This document shows positions 1 to 5,003 of a DNA stretch of 5,003 bases, piece by piece. The notes beneath the pieces are model-generated. The model worked only from the letters and a program-made list of their open reading frames with translations. It searched no databases and was not told the origin of the DNA. The stretch comes from an uncultured Porphyromonadaceae bacterium. GTDB lineage: Bacteria > Bacteroidota > Bacteroidia > Bacteroidales > Muribaculaceae. A program made the translations under genes and the position numbers. Position 1 is the first letter of the stretch; every line of letters begins with the position of its first letter. Location: positions 1 through 5,003 of the forward strand of contig CAMWYV010000117.1 in NCBI GenBank assembly GCA_947178565.1, given 5' to 3'.

Positions 1-42
1 TGCCTTGAACTGCTGTCCCTGAATTTCTACAATTGCGTACAT
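1..42 (-). CDS. rplU: 50S ribosomal protein L21, N-terminal fragment cut by the window edge
   Basis: Reading the minus strand from the ATG at 42-40 gives MYAIVEIQGQQFKA with no stop before the window edge. This matches the highly conserved L21 N-terminus (YAIVEIGGKQ/QGQQ type, followed by K). L21 is a structural protein of the large ribosomal subunit that contacts 23S rRNA. Only 14 codons are present, so the call rests on this N-terminal signature, but it is a distinctive one. A strong Bacteroidetes promoter and a roughly 85-base leader lie directly upstream, as expected for a highly expressed ribosomal gene. In most bacteria rpmA (L27) follows rplU; that would lie outside this window and cannot be seen. 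Confidence 0.88.
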   Translation of the reverse strand, partial: MYAIVEIQGQQFKA

Positions 43-58
43 CCTGTTATAGGTTTTA

Positions 59-116
59 CGGTTATTCCCGCGGGCGGCACTTCCAATCGGCGGAATTGCA
101 CTTAACCGGAGCCCGG
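59..116 (-). promoter_or_regulatory. Foldable GC-rich 5' leader of rplU, possible autoregulatory RNA
   Basis: The predicted rplU leader carries several inverted repeats. An outer six-base pair CGGTTA/TAACCG joins 103-108 with 59-64. It encloses an eight-base stem with one mismatch (92-99 with 77-84, core TTCC/GGAA around a seven-base loop). A short CCGG stem with a three-base loop (113-116 with 106-109) shares bases with the outer stem, so the two cannot form together. CCCGCGGG at 67-74 is a palindrome. Ribosomal-protein leaders often bind their own product, and an L21 leader motif is known in Firmicutes. I do not claim this is the same motif. The repeats are seen; the regulation is inferred. 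Confidence 0.35.
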
Positions 117-133
117 CGAGCAAAATTCGGCGG

Positions 134-163
134 CAAAGGTAGTGATAATTATTTGTAATGCAA
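134..163 (-). promoter_or_regulatory. Bacteroidetes-type promoter for rplU
   Basis: On the minus strand a TTTTG (its TTG at 163-161) is followed after 19 bases by TACCTTTG (141-134). This is a full match to the Bacteroidetes primary-sigma consensus of a -33 TTG and a -7 TAnnTTTG. Transcription should start near 127-129, giving a leader of about 85 bases before the rplU ATG. The spacer is AT-rich. No operator-like repeat is evident. Confidence 0.85.
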
Positions 164-203
164 AATTCATAATACATAATTAATAAATTGCCGAAGATTT
201 TAC

Positions 204-211
204 TACCTTTG
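204..211 (+). promoter_or_regulatory. -7 element of the promoter driving the nrnA operon
   Basis: TACCTTTG at 204-211 matches the Bacteroidetes -7 consensus TAnnTTTG and has the same flanks (ACTACCTTTGC) as the other two promoters in the window. The -33 region is weak: no TTG lies 19-21 bases upstream, only TTA at 180-182, and the TTG at 188-190 is too close. Transcription should begin near 216-218, only about 22 bases before the ATG at 239. This position is also the main reason for rejecting a TTG start at 188, which would lie upstream of the transcript. Confidence 0.7.
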
Positions 212-238
212 CGTCGGTTTCCCAAGCATGACGATCTG

Positions 239-1285
239 ATGACCATCACCAAAAGCATAAGCGACGAAAAAGTAGCCGCAGTCAAGAAAATGATTGAGGC
301 GAGCCGCAGGATTGTGATTACCTGTCACAAGACTCCGGACGGCGATGCGCTCGGCTCGAGCCTCGCACTCGCGGCGGTGCTTGCCGGTGAACGCAAGCAC
401 GTCAGTGTCATCACCCCGGACACTCCCCCGAAGATTCTGAAATTTCTTCCGGGTGCCGAGCATATTGTCATTGCAAGCCGATTTCATGAGCGCGCCAAGC
501 ACCTCCTCGATACGGCAGACCTGGTGTTCTGTCTCGACTACAACGCGCCCATGAGGGTGGATCGTCTTGAACCGCTCCTCATGGAAAGCCCCGCGCCACG
601 AATAATGATAGACCATCATCTCGACCCCGCCGATTTCACGGATATAGCCATCTCGGCTCCGGAAGAGTCAAGCACCTGCGCGCTGCTATACCGGCTGCTC
701 TACCAGATGGGATGGGCGGGGAAGATTCATGCTGATGCGGCAACCTGCATCTACACCGGAATGCTCACCGACACTGGCAATTTCTCATACAATTCCAATA
801 ACCCCGATCTCTATCTAATCATAGCCCGGTTGCTCACAACCGGCATCAACAAGGACGAGATATATAATACGGTGTGGAATACCAACAGCGTCAACAGGCT
901 GCGTATCTGCGGCTACTCCATTTACCGCAAGATGCACCTCTTTGCCGAACACTCCCTGTCGCTTATCTGCCTCACCCGGAGCGAACTCAATGAGTTTGAC
1001 TATGTGAAAGGTGATACAGAAGGGCTTGTCAACAAGCCTCTCAGCATTCCCGGAATAGTCTGGAGCGTGTATATGAGAGAGGATGACGAAGATTATATAA
1101 AGGTGTCGATGCGGAGCGTAGGAAACTTCCCCGTGAATACTATCTGCGAAAAGCTGTATGGTGGAGGAGGGCATCTCAACGCCGCCGGAGGAGAGTTTCA
1201 CGGCACTATGAGAGAAGCCGCCGAAAAACTTTTCGGCATATTGCCGGAAATTAAGGCGCACCTGGAAAACCACTCCAACGGATAA
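239..1285 (+). CDS. nrnA: DHH/DHHA1 phosphoesterase, NrnA type (nanoRNase / pAp phosphatase)
   Basis: This 348-residue protein is predicted to be a cytoplasmic Mn-dependent enzyme that degrades 2-5 nt RNAs and may dephosphorylate 3'-phosphoadenosine 5'-phosphate. The DHH catalytic domain shows all expected metal motifs: H30 with TPDGDALGSS (D34, D36), CLDYN (D100), the DHH triad at 125-127 and TDTGNFSY (D178). The C-terminal DHHA1 substrate-binding domain ends in GGGGH (308-312) and NAAGG (314-318). Length is normal for the family and nothing is missing. I chose the ATG at 239 because the promoter lies at 204-211 and the N-terminus then matches family length. The open frame also extends back to a TTG at 188, which would precede the transcription start. 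A three-codon ORF (228-239) overlaps the start as TGATG. It is the first gene of the operon; the next gene begins 23 bases later. Substrate choice (nanoRNA, pAp or pApA) cannot be read from the sequence. Confidence 0.9.
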   Translation: MTITKSISDEKVAAVKKMIEASRRIVITCHKTPDGDALGSSLALAAVLAGERKHVSVITPDTPPKILKFLPGAEHIVIASRFHERAKHLLDTADLVFCLDYNAPMRVDRLEPLLMESPAPRIMIDHHLDPADFTDIAISAPEESSTCALLYRLLYQMGWAGKIHADAATCIYTGMLTDTGNFSYNSNNPDLYLIIARLLTTGINKDEIYNTVWNTNSVNRLRICGYSIYRKMHLFAEHSLSLICLTRSELNEFDYVKGDTEGLVNKPLSIPGIVWSVYMREDDEDYIKVSMRSVGNFPVNTICEKLYGGGGHLNAAGGEFHGTMREAAEKLFGILPEIKAHLENHSNG

Positions 1286-1308
1286 GATCAAAAAAACACT
1301 ATCCCGAT

Positions 1309-1875
1309 ATGAAGATTAAATACATAAGCAGATTTCTTGCAGTCGCTGTGATGGCGGTATGCGCGACAATACAGTCGTGCAGCGACAAAAAAAGCTACGC
1401 ACAGTTGCTCGAAGATGAAAACAAGGATGTCAATTTGTTTCTCGCCGACCATCGTGTTGCCGAAGCGCTCCCCGAAGACAATAAATTTGAAACCGGCGAT
1501 AATGCCCCCTATTATCCGCTCGACAACGAAGGCAACATATATATGCAGGTCATTGAGATCGGAAACGGATCTATGGTGAAGGACGATCAGATCGTTTACT
1601 TCCGGTTCAGAAGAACCAATCTCAGTCTATATCCCGTAACCAGCTGGGAGGGAAACAGCGACAATATCGAAACCGGCGACCAGTCTTTCCGTTACAACAA
1701 CACATCGCTCCAGTCATCGGCGCAGTGGGGGGCGGGTGTTCAGGCACCCCTCAAATATCTGCCTCTAAACAGTCAGGTGCGCCTGGTGGTGAAATCACAG
1801 TACGGCTGGACAAGCGAAATCGCATACGTGATTCCGTTCCTCTATGAAATCCGTTACTTACCCGGAAAAATCTAA
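1309..1875 (+). CDS. DUF4827-type lipoprotein with FKBP-like C-terminal half
   Basis: This 188-residue protein begins with a lipoprotein signal peptide: MKIKY, a hydrophobic stretch at 9-20, then IQSC with the acceptor cysteine at C24. The residues after it are SDKK, polar and charged as in many exported Bacteroidetes lipoproteins, so an outer-membrane anchor is likely but not certain. Residues 27-75 are charged and probably helical. The second half reads like an FKBP fold: GNGSMVKDDQIVYFRF (85-100), W140 followed by a Leu/Gly-rich segment, QVRLVVKSQYGW (156-167), and VIPFLYEIRYL (174-184). I recognise the overall pattern as the uncharacterised Bacteroidales family DUF4827, usually found beside phosphoglucosamine mutase. 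No enzymatic function is known. It may be a folding helper or a structural module. Start: the ATG at 1309 follows an A-rich stretch and is the only one that gives a signal peptide. glmM follows after 12 bases. Confidence 0.8.
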   Translation: MKIKYISRFLAVAVMAVCATIQSCSDKKSYAQLLEDENKDVNLFLADHRVAEALPEDNKFETGDNAPYYPLDNEGNIYMQVIEIGNGSMVKDDQIVYFRFRRTNLSLYPVTSWEGNSDNIETGDQSFRYNNTSLQSSAQWGAGVQAPLKYLPLNSQVRLVVKSQYGWTSEIAYVIPFLYEIRYLPGKI

Positions 1876-1887
1876 TCAAAACAACAT

Positions 1888-3276
1888 ATGTCTCTAATCA
1901 AATCCATCTCAGGTATCCGCGGCACTATCGGCGGAGCTCCGGGTGAAGGACTTTCGCCCCTAGATATAGTTAAATTCACAGCAGCCTACGCTACTTTTAT
2001 CCGCAAGACCACTACCAAGACAAGCAATGTCATTGTGGTTGGACGCGATGCGCGTCTCAGCGGAGAGATGGTGAGCGGAATCGTTGTTTCCACTCTTTGC
2101 GGTATGGGCTTCGATGTTGTAAATATCGGACTCGCTTCAACACCCACCACCGAGATTGCCGTTACCGCCGAAAACGCCTGCGGCGGCATAATCATCACTG
2201 CAAGTCATAACCCCGTGCAGTGGAACGCCCTCAAGCTACTCAACGAAAACGGAGAATTTCTAAATGATGCACAGGGCAAGGAAGTGCTTGCTATCGCTGC
2301 TGACGACTCATATACTTTCGCTCCGGTGATGGAGCTCGGTCACGAGCAGATCAACACCACATACAACCGTCGCCATATCGACTCGGTGCTTGCTCTCGAC
2401 CTTGTTGATGTCAAAGCCATCGCTGATGCGGACTTCACCGTGGCTGTCGATGCCGTTAATTCTGTCGGCGGAGTAGTGATTCCTCAGCTCCTGAAAGCAC
2501 TCGGCGTGAAAAACGTTATAGAGCTCAACTGCGAGGCTACCGGTAAATTCGCCCATACTCCCGAGCCTATTCCCGAAAACCTCACCCAGATTTCAGACCT
2601 CATGAAAGAAGGTCGCGCCGATGTCGGCTTTGTGGTTGACCCGGACGTTGACCGTCTCGCAATCGTTATGGAAAACGGTGAGATGTTCGTTGAGGAATAC
2701 ACCCTTGTGGCTATCGCCGACTACGTTCTTTCACAGACCCCCGGCTCTACTGTCAGCAACCTCAGCTCGTCACGCGCCCTCCGCGATATAACCGAGCACC
2801 ACGGATGCTTATACAGCGCCAGCGCTGTCGGTGAGGTGAATGTCACCACCAAGATGAAGGAAACCGGTGCGGTGATCGGCGGCGAAGGAAACGGCGGAGT
2901 AATCTATCCCGCAAGCCACTATGGTCGCGACGCTCTCGTAGGTGTGGCTCTTTTCCTCACCCTCCTTGCAAAGAGCGGCAAGAAAGTGAGCGAGCTCAAG
3001 AAAACATATCCCGCTTATGCCATCGCCAAGAATAAGATTGAACTCACTCCCGAAATCGATGTCGATGCAATACTCGATGAGGTGAAAAAGCGTTACTCTT
3101 CAGAGAAAATCACCGATATCGACGGCGTGAAGATTGATTTCGCCGATTCATGGGTTCATCTCCGCAAGAGCAATACCGAGCCTATCATCCGCATATATTC
3201 AGAAGCCGCAACCATGGAGGCTGCCGATGAACTTGCTCGCCAGATAAAGGATGTAATCGCTTCCATGACTGCGTGA
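1888..3276 (+). CDS. glmM: Phosphoglucosamine mutase / alpha-D-phosphohexomutase
   Basis: This is a complete 462-residue cytoplasmic phosphohexomutase, predicted to convert glucosamine-6-phosphate to glucosamine-1-phosphate, the step before UDP-GlcNAc for peptidoglycan and lipid A. All four domains are visible. The N-terminal GIRGTIGG (9-16) leads to the phosphoserine loop TASHNP, with S106 as the phosphoryl carrier. The Mg loop is DPDVDR (D251, D253, D255, R256). The sugar-specificity loop is GEGNGG (332-337). The C-terminal phosphate-binding loop is RKSNTEP (426-432). The last three loops resemble the archaeal-type GlmM subgroup rather than the E. coli-type DGDGDR, EQSGH and SGTEP forms. 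Phosphomannomutase or phosphoglucomutase activity therefore cannot be excluded from motifs alone. In Bacteroidetes this type is normally the GlmM. Start: ATG at 1888, 12 bases after the lipoprotein stop and preceded by AACAACAT. Its TGA overlaps the GTG start of the next gene. Confidence 0.88.
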   Translation: MSLIKSISGIRGTIGGAPGEGLSPLDIVKFTAAYATFIRKTTTKTSNVIVVGRDARLSGEMVSGIVVSTLCGMGFDVVNIGLASTPTTEIAVTAENACGGIIITASHNPVQWNALKLLNENGEFLNDAQGKEVLAIAADDSYTFAPVMELGHEQINTTYNRRHIDSVLALDLVDVKAIADADFTVAVDAVNSVGGVVIPQLLKALGVKNVIELNCEATGKFAHTPEPIPENLTQISDLMKEGRADVGFVVDPDVDRLAIVMENGEMFVEEYTLVAIADYVLSQTPGSTVSNLSSSRALRDITEHHGCLYSASAVGEVNVTTKMKETGAVIGGEGNGGVIYPASHYGRDALVGVALFLTLLAKSGKKVSELKKTYPAYAIAKNKIELTPEIDVDAILDEVKKRYSSEKITDIDGVKIDFADSWVHLRKSNTEPIIRIYSEAATMEAADELARQIKDVIASMTA

Positions 3277-4226
3277 AACATCTCGTAACCGCATTACTCG
3301 CATCACTGCTGCTCCTGCCGGTGGCTCCGGTAAGGGCGGCAGTGCCTGCTTTAGCCGACTCGGCTATGGCGTTTGTTGCTGTTCCTGTGGCGCATCTGCG
3401 CGAAAAACCGGCGCATTCCTCTGAAATGGTGTCCCAGGCGCTCCTCGGCACTCCCGTGTGTGTCACCGACACCGTAGGGGAATGGATTGCCGTAATCCTT
3501 CCCGATTCCTATCCCGGGTATATCAGCTCATCATCACTTGTGGCGGTGTCGCCCGATGATTTCGCCCGTTGGAGATCCTCGCGTAGGGTGATTGTCACCG
3601 CACCAGCCGCTGTGGATGTGGTGGCGGATACGGTTCGCGGCGGCAGGATCACCTACCTGATGAACGGCACTGTCGTGTGCGGTCAATCCGCTCCGGGCAG
3701 CCGGTATTTCGCGGTGACTATGCCGGACGGTGGCAGCGGATATATTCCGGAGGATGCGGCGATGCCTTTTCCCGAATCGTTTTCGACATATACCGATACC
3801 GACCTTGTGCTCTCCACCGCATCGCTTGCGCTTGGCGCCCCGTATCTCTGGGGCGGTACCACTCTGCTCGCTCCCGACTGCTCGGGCTTGGTGAGGAGAG
3901 CTTATTTCGCCGCCGGACTTCTATTGCCTCGTGATGCCTCGCAGCAGGCGCTTGTGGGCATTGAGATTCCTCTCTCCAGACCAGACCTGTGGAAGAGGGG
4001 TGACCTTCTTTTCTTCACCAACGAGGCGGGAACTAAGATTACCCATGTGGCGATCTATGACCGCCGCGGGCTTTTCATCCATTCTTCCGGTAAGGTTTTC
4101 ATCGCTTCCATCTATCCCGGGGATGACTTGTATATACCTCGTCAGGTGGTGCGTGTCGTGCGCGTCGCCGGTTGCGAGGATACTCCGGGAATTGTGCGTC
4201 TCACATCTCACCCCTGGTATTTCTGA
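3273..4226 (+). CDS. Secreted NlpC/P60 (C40) peptidase with SH3b domains, YkfC-like
   Basis: This 317-residue protein is a predicted periplasmic murein-peptide hydrolase, probably cutting gamma-D-glutamyl-diamino acid bonds as YkfC-type enzymes do. A signal peptide (hydrophobic 4-20, cleavage after VRA at 22, no lipobox) is followed by a bacterial SH3 domain at about 34-92, whose HLREKP and VSQALLGTPV are typical of the YkfC group. A second SH3-like segment spans about 105-162. The catalytic domain covers about 175-300. It starts with GAPYLWGG and holds DCSGLV (C203 nucleophile), HVAIY (H258) and FIHSSG (H270), a normal Cys-His-His set. Start: GTG at 3273, overlapping the glmM stop as GTGA. 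The first in-frame ATG (3366) would lose the signal peptide, so GTG is preferred. The overlap implies translational coupling to glmM. The SH3 domains in this group help select free N-terminal muropeptides, which suggests turnover or recycling rather than cell separation. Exact bond specificity is inferred. Confidence 0.87.
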   Translation: MKHLVTALLASLLLLPVAPVRAAVPALADSAMAFVAVPVAHLREKPAHSSEMVSQALLGTPVCVTDTVGEWIAVILPDSYPGYISSSSLVAVSPDDFARWRSSRRVIVTAPAAVDVVADTVRGGRITYLMNGTVVCGQSAPGSRYFAVTMPDGGSGYIPEDAAMPFPESFSTYTDTDLVLSTASLALGAPYLWGGTTLLAPDCSGLVRRAYFAAGLLLPRDASQQALVGIEIPLSRPDLWKRGDLLFFTNEAGTKITHVAIYDRRGLFIHSSGKVFIASIYPGDDLYIPRQVVRVVRVAGCEDTPGIVRLTSHPWYF

Positions 4227-4227
4227 T

Positions 4228-4833
4228 ATGAAGCGGGCGATGATAGCTTTTATTCTGGCGTTGGCGGTTTCAATGCCGGCATTTGCGCAGACTCACTCCG
4301 GGCATCATGCCCGGAGGTATTATCTCGATGATGTGGCGCAGTTTGTTCCCGCTATCGCAAATTTCGGTCTGAGCGTATGCGGAGTGAAGCCTAAGCATGA
4401 CTGGCGGGAACGTATAGCCCTTACCGCTACCTCGATGATTATCTGTGAAGGAGTTACCTATGCGCTGAAATATACCGTTCATTCAACACGCCCTGACGGC
4501 ACAGACAACCACTCCTTTCCGTCCGGACATTCGGCGCGCGCTTTTCGCGGAGCCGAGATGCTCAGGTCTGAATATGGATGGGGATGGGGTGCCGGAGGCT
4601 ATGCTGTGGCGGTCGGAGTGGCGGCACTGCGCATAGACCATCGCCGTCACCGTCTCGGAGATGTAGCGGCGGGAGCCGCTATCGGTTTTCTGAGCGCACG
4701 AGCCGCCTATCTGCTTCTGCCGCTGGAAAGAAAACTCTTCAGGTGGCGCAGCTCGGAGGTCACGGCTGTTGCCGCTCCGTCATGGTCGCCGGAAACCCGC
4801 ACACTTTCTTTCGCCGCCGCCATAACCTTCTGA
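4228..4833 (+). CDS. Secreted or membrane PAP2-family phosphatase
   Basis: This 201-residue protein is a type-2 phosphatidic acid phosphatase homologue. The three family motifs are in order: KYTVHSTRP (K81, R88, P89), PSGH (98-101, H101) and R135-x5-H141-x3-D145. The usual Ser before the motif-3 Arg is Leu here. H141 is the expected nucleophile, H101 the acid. An N-terminal signal peptide or signal anchor (MKRAMIAF to MPAFA, residues 1-20) places the active site outside the cytoplasm. Hydrophobic stretches at about 62-80, 121-135 and 146-165 suggest a few membrane segments. A tail at about 175-201 ends in SFAAAITF. Likely substrates are undecaprenyl pyrophosphate, lipid A or a phospholipid; the sequence does not decide. 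Start: the ATG at 4228 comes one base after the previous stop and gives a good signal peptide. The same frame is open back to 3931, but that extension lies inside the peptidase gene and lacks family features. It ends with tandem stops TGATAA. Confidence 0.85.
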   Translation: MKRAMIAFILALAVSMPAFAQTHSGHHARRYYLDDVAQFVPAIANFGLSVCGVKPKHDWRERIALTATSMIICEGVTYALKYTVHSTRPDGTDNHSFPSGHSARAFRGAEMLRSEYGWGWGAGGYAVAVGVAALRIDHRRHRLGDVAAGAAIGFLSARAAYLLLPLERKLFRWRSSEVTAVAAPSWSPETRTLSFAAAITF

Positions 4834-4844
4834 TAAGCATGAGG

Positions 4845-4860
4845 CAATTCTTATGAATTG
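4845..4860 (+). terminator. Small hairpin after the PAP2 gene, weak terminator candidate
   Basis: CAATTC (4845-4850) and GAATTG (4855-4860) form a perfect six-base stem with a TTAT loop, 11 bases after the PAP2 stop. It is AT-rich and is followed by AAATAAAAAT rather than a T run on either strand, so it is not a classical intrinsic terminator. Its position between the operon end and the next promoter is the main argument for a role. Confidence 0.3.
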
Positions 4861-4883
4861 AAATAAAAATGGTAGGGAGGCTA

Positions 4884-4914
4884 TTGTGTAAATAACGAGA
4901 AATCACTACCTTTG
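4884..4914 (+). promoter_or_regulatory. Bacteroidetes-type promoter for a gene beyond the right edge
   Basis: TTG at 4884-4886 is followed after 20 bases by TACCTTTG at 4907-4914, a full match to the -33/-7 consensus. The flanks (ATCACTACCTTTGC) are nearly the same as in the rplU promoter. Transcription should start near 4919-4921. The element points right, away from the operon, so the downstream gene lies outside the window. Confidence 0.82.
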
Positions 4915-4919
4915 CAGCC

Positions 4920-5003
4920 GATTATGCCCGAAAAATAATCAACGGAGCATCTGCGGCGCAGTCATTGGCCTGTACTGCGGCGTATGTGTGTTCTATTTAA
5001 AAA
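4920..5003 (+). promoter_or_regulatory. Start of an untranslated leader, with a hairpin and short repeats
   Basis: About 84 bases follow the predicted start of transcription with no convincing gene start. CGCAGT (4957-4962) and ACTGCG (4974-4979) can pair around an 11-base loop. CTGCGGCG occurs twice (4951-4958 and 4975-4982). An ATG at 4924 opens a four-codon ORF (MPEK, stop at 4936-4938). An ATG at 4984 stays open to the edge (MCVLFK), but six codons are too few to call a gene. The leader itself is inferred from the promoter. Confidence 0.4.

Larger units (their letters stand above)
204..4833 (+). other. Inferred five-gene transcription unit: nrnA, DUF4827 lipoprotein, glmM, NlpC/P60, PAP2
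   Basis: All five genes are on the plus strand with gaps of 23, 12, -4 and 1 base. I see no TAnnTTTG element or convincing hairpin terminator between them. One promoter stands at 204-211 and the next at 4884-4914 after the last gene. The GTGA overlap and the one-base gap suggest translational coupling across the last three genes. An internal promoter inside a coding region cannot be excluded by eye. Confidence 0.7.

Noticed and set aside
160..190. AT-rich CATAAT repeats in the divergent spacer as an operator or attachment site
   Set aside because: The two copies are short and imperfect, and such AT-rich runs are common in Bacteroidales intergenic DNA. No integrase or mobile gene is nearby.
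188..238. A TTG start at 188 extending the DHH protein by 17 residues
   Set aside because: The -7 promoter element sits at 204-211, so the TTG would be upstream of the transcript. The extra residues do not resemble the family N-terminus.
203..1291. Minus-strand open frames of 138 and 158 codons opposite nrnA
   Set aside because: They are antisense to well-supported DHH and DHHA1 coding sequence, show no recognisable motifs, and have no promoter or start context.
3185..3472. A 95-codon minus-strand open frame across the glmM/peptidase junction
   Set aside because: It is a shadow of two real genes, low in complexity (Ala, Thr, Ser, Arg), with no domain signature.
3931..4227. A 99-codon upstream extension of the PAP2 reading frame
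   Set aside because: It lies wholly inside the peptidase catalytic domain in another frame, has no PAP2 features, and would bury the signal peptide at 4228.
4578..4856. A 92-codon plus-strand open frame overlapping the PAP2 gene in another frame
   Set aside because: The Arg/Ser/Gly-rich composition is typical of an out-of-frame reading, and the PAP2 motifs define the real frame.
4984..5003. ATG at 4984 as the start of a partial gene (MCVLFK)
   Set aside because: Only six codons are visible, with no ribosome binding site and no recognisable N-terminus, so a gene cannot be supported.

Overview
The window looks like ordinary chromosomal core sequence from a Bacteroidales bacterium. A Muribaculaceae-like member is my best guess, but that finer placement is inference only. 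Three things support the phylum: three promoters of the Bacteroidetes type (TTG, about 19-20 bases, then TAnnTTTG); gene starts without Shine-Dalgarno sequences but with A-rich upstream bases; and a DUF4827-type lipoprotein next to a phosphoglucosamine mutase, a typical Bacteroidales pairing. GC content is moderate in the genes and low in the two intergenic regions.

Layout. Positions 1-42 (minus strand) hold the first 14 codons of ribosomal protein L21 (rplU). Positions 43-238 are a divergent control region. It has a strong minus-strand promoter and a GC-rich, foldable leader of roughly 85 bases for rplU, and a plus-strand promoter with a very short leader for the operon to the right. Positions 239-4833 hold five tightly packed plus-strand genes: a DHH/DHHA1 phosphoesterase of the NrnA type, a DUF4827 lipoprotein, a GlmM-type phosphohexomutase, a secreted NlpC/P60 peptidase with SH3b domains (YkfC-like), and a secreted or membrane PAP2 phosphatase. 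Gaps are 23, 12, -4 (GTGA overlap) and 1 base, so they probably form one transcription unit. Positions 4834-5003 hold a small AT-rich hairpin, then a third strong promoter and the start of a transcript whose gene lies past the right edge.

How the genes may work together. Three of the five fit cell-envelope metabolism. GlmM supplies glucosamine-1-phosphate for UDP-GlcNAc, the NlpC/P60 enzyme trims murein peptides in the periplasm, and the PAP2 enzyme removes phosphate from a lipid or isoprenoid carrier or lipid A. The NrnA-type enzyme handles very short RNAs and pAp. Enzymes of its superfamily also degrade the c-di-AMP product pApA, which makes its position near glmM worth noting, because c-di-AMP synthase is linked to glmM in Firmicutes. 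The lipoprotein has an FKBP-like C-terminal half but no known role.

I see no mobile element, CRISPR array, tRNA or rRNA, and no convincing new multi-gene system. The most interesting items are the possible L21 leader structure, the three-codon upstream ORF touching the nrnA start, the DHH/glmM linkage, the archaeal-style active-site loops of GlmM, and the unexplained C-terminal tail of the PAP2 protein.
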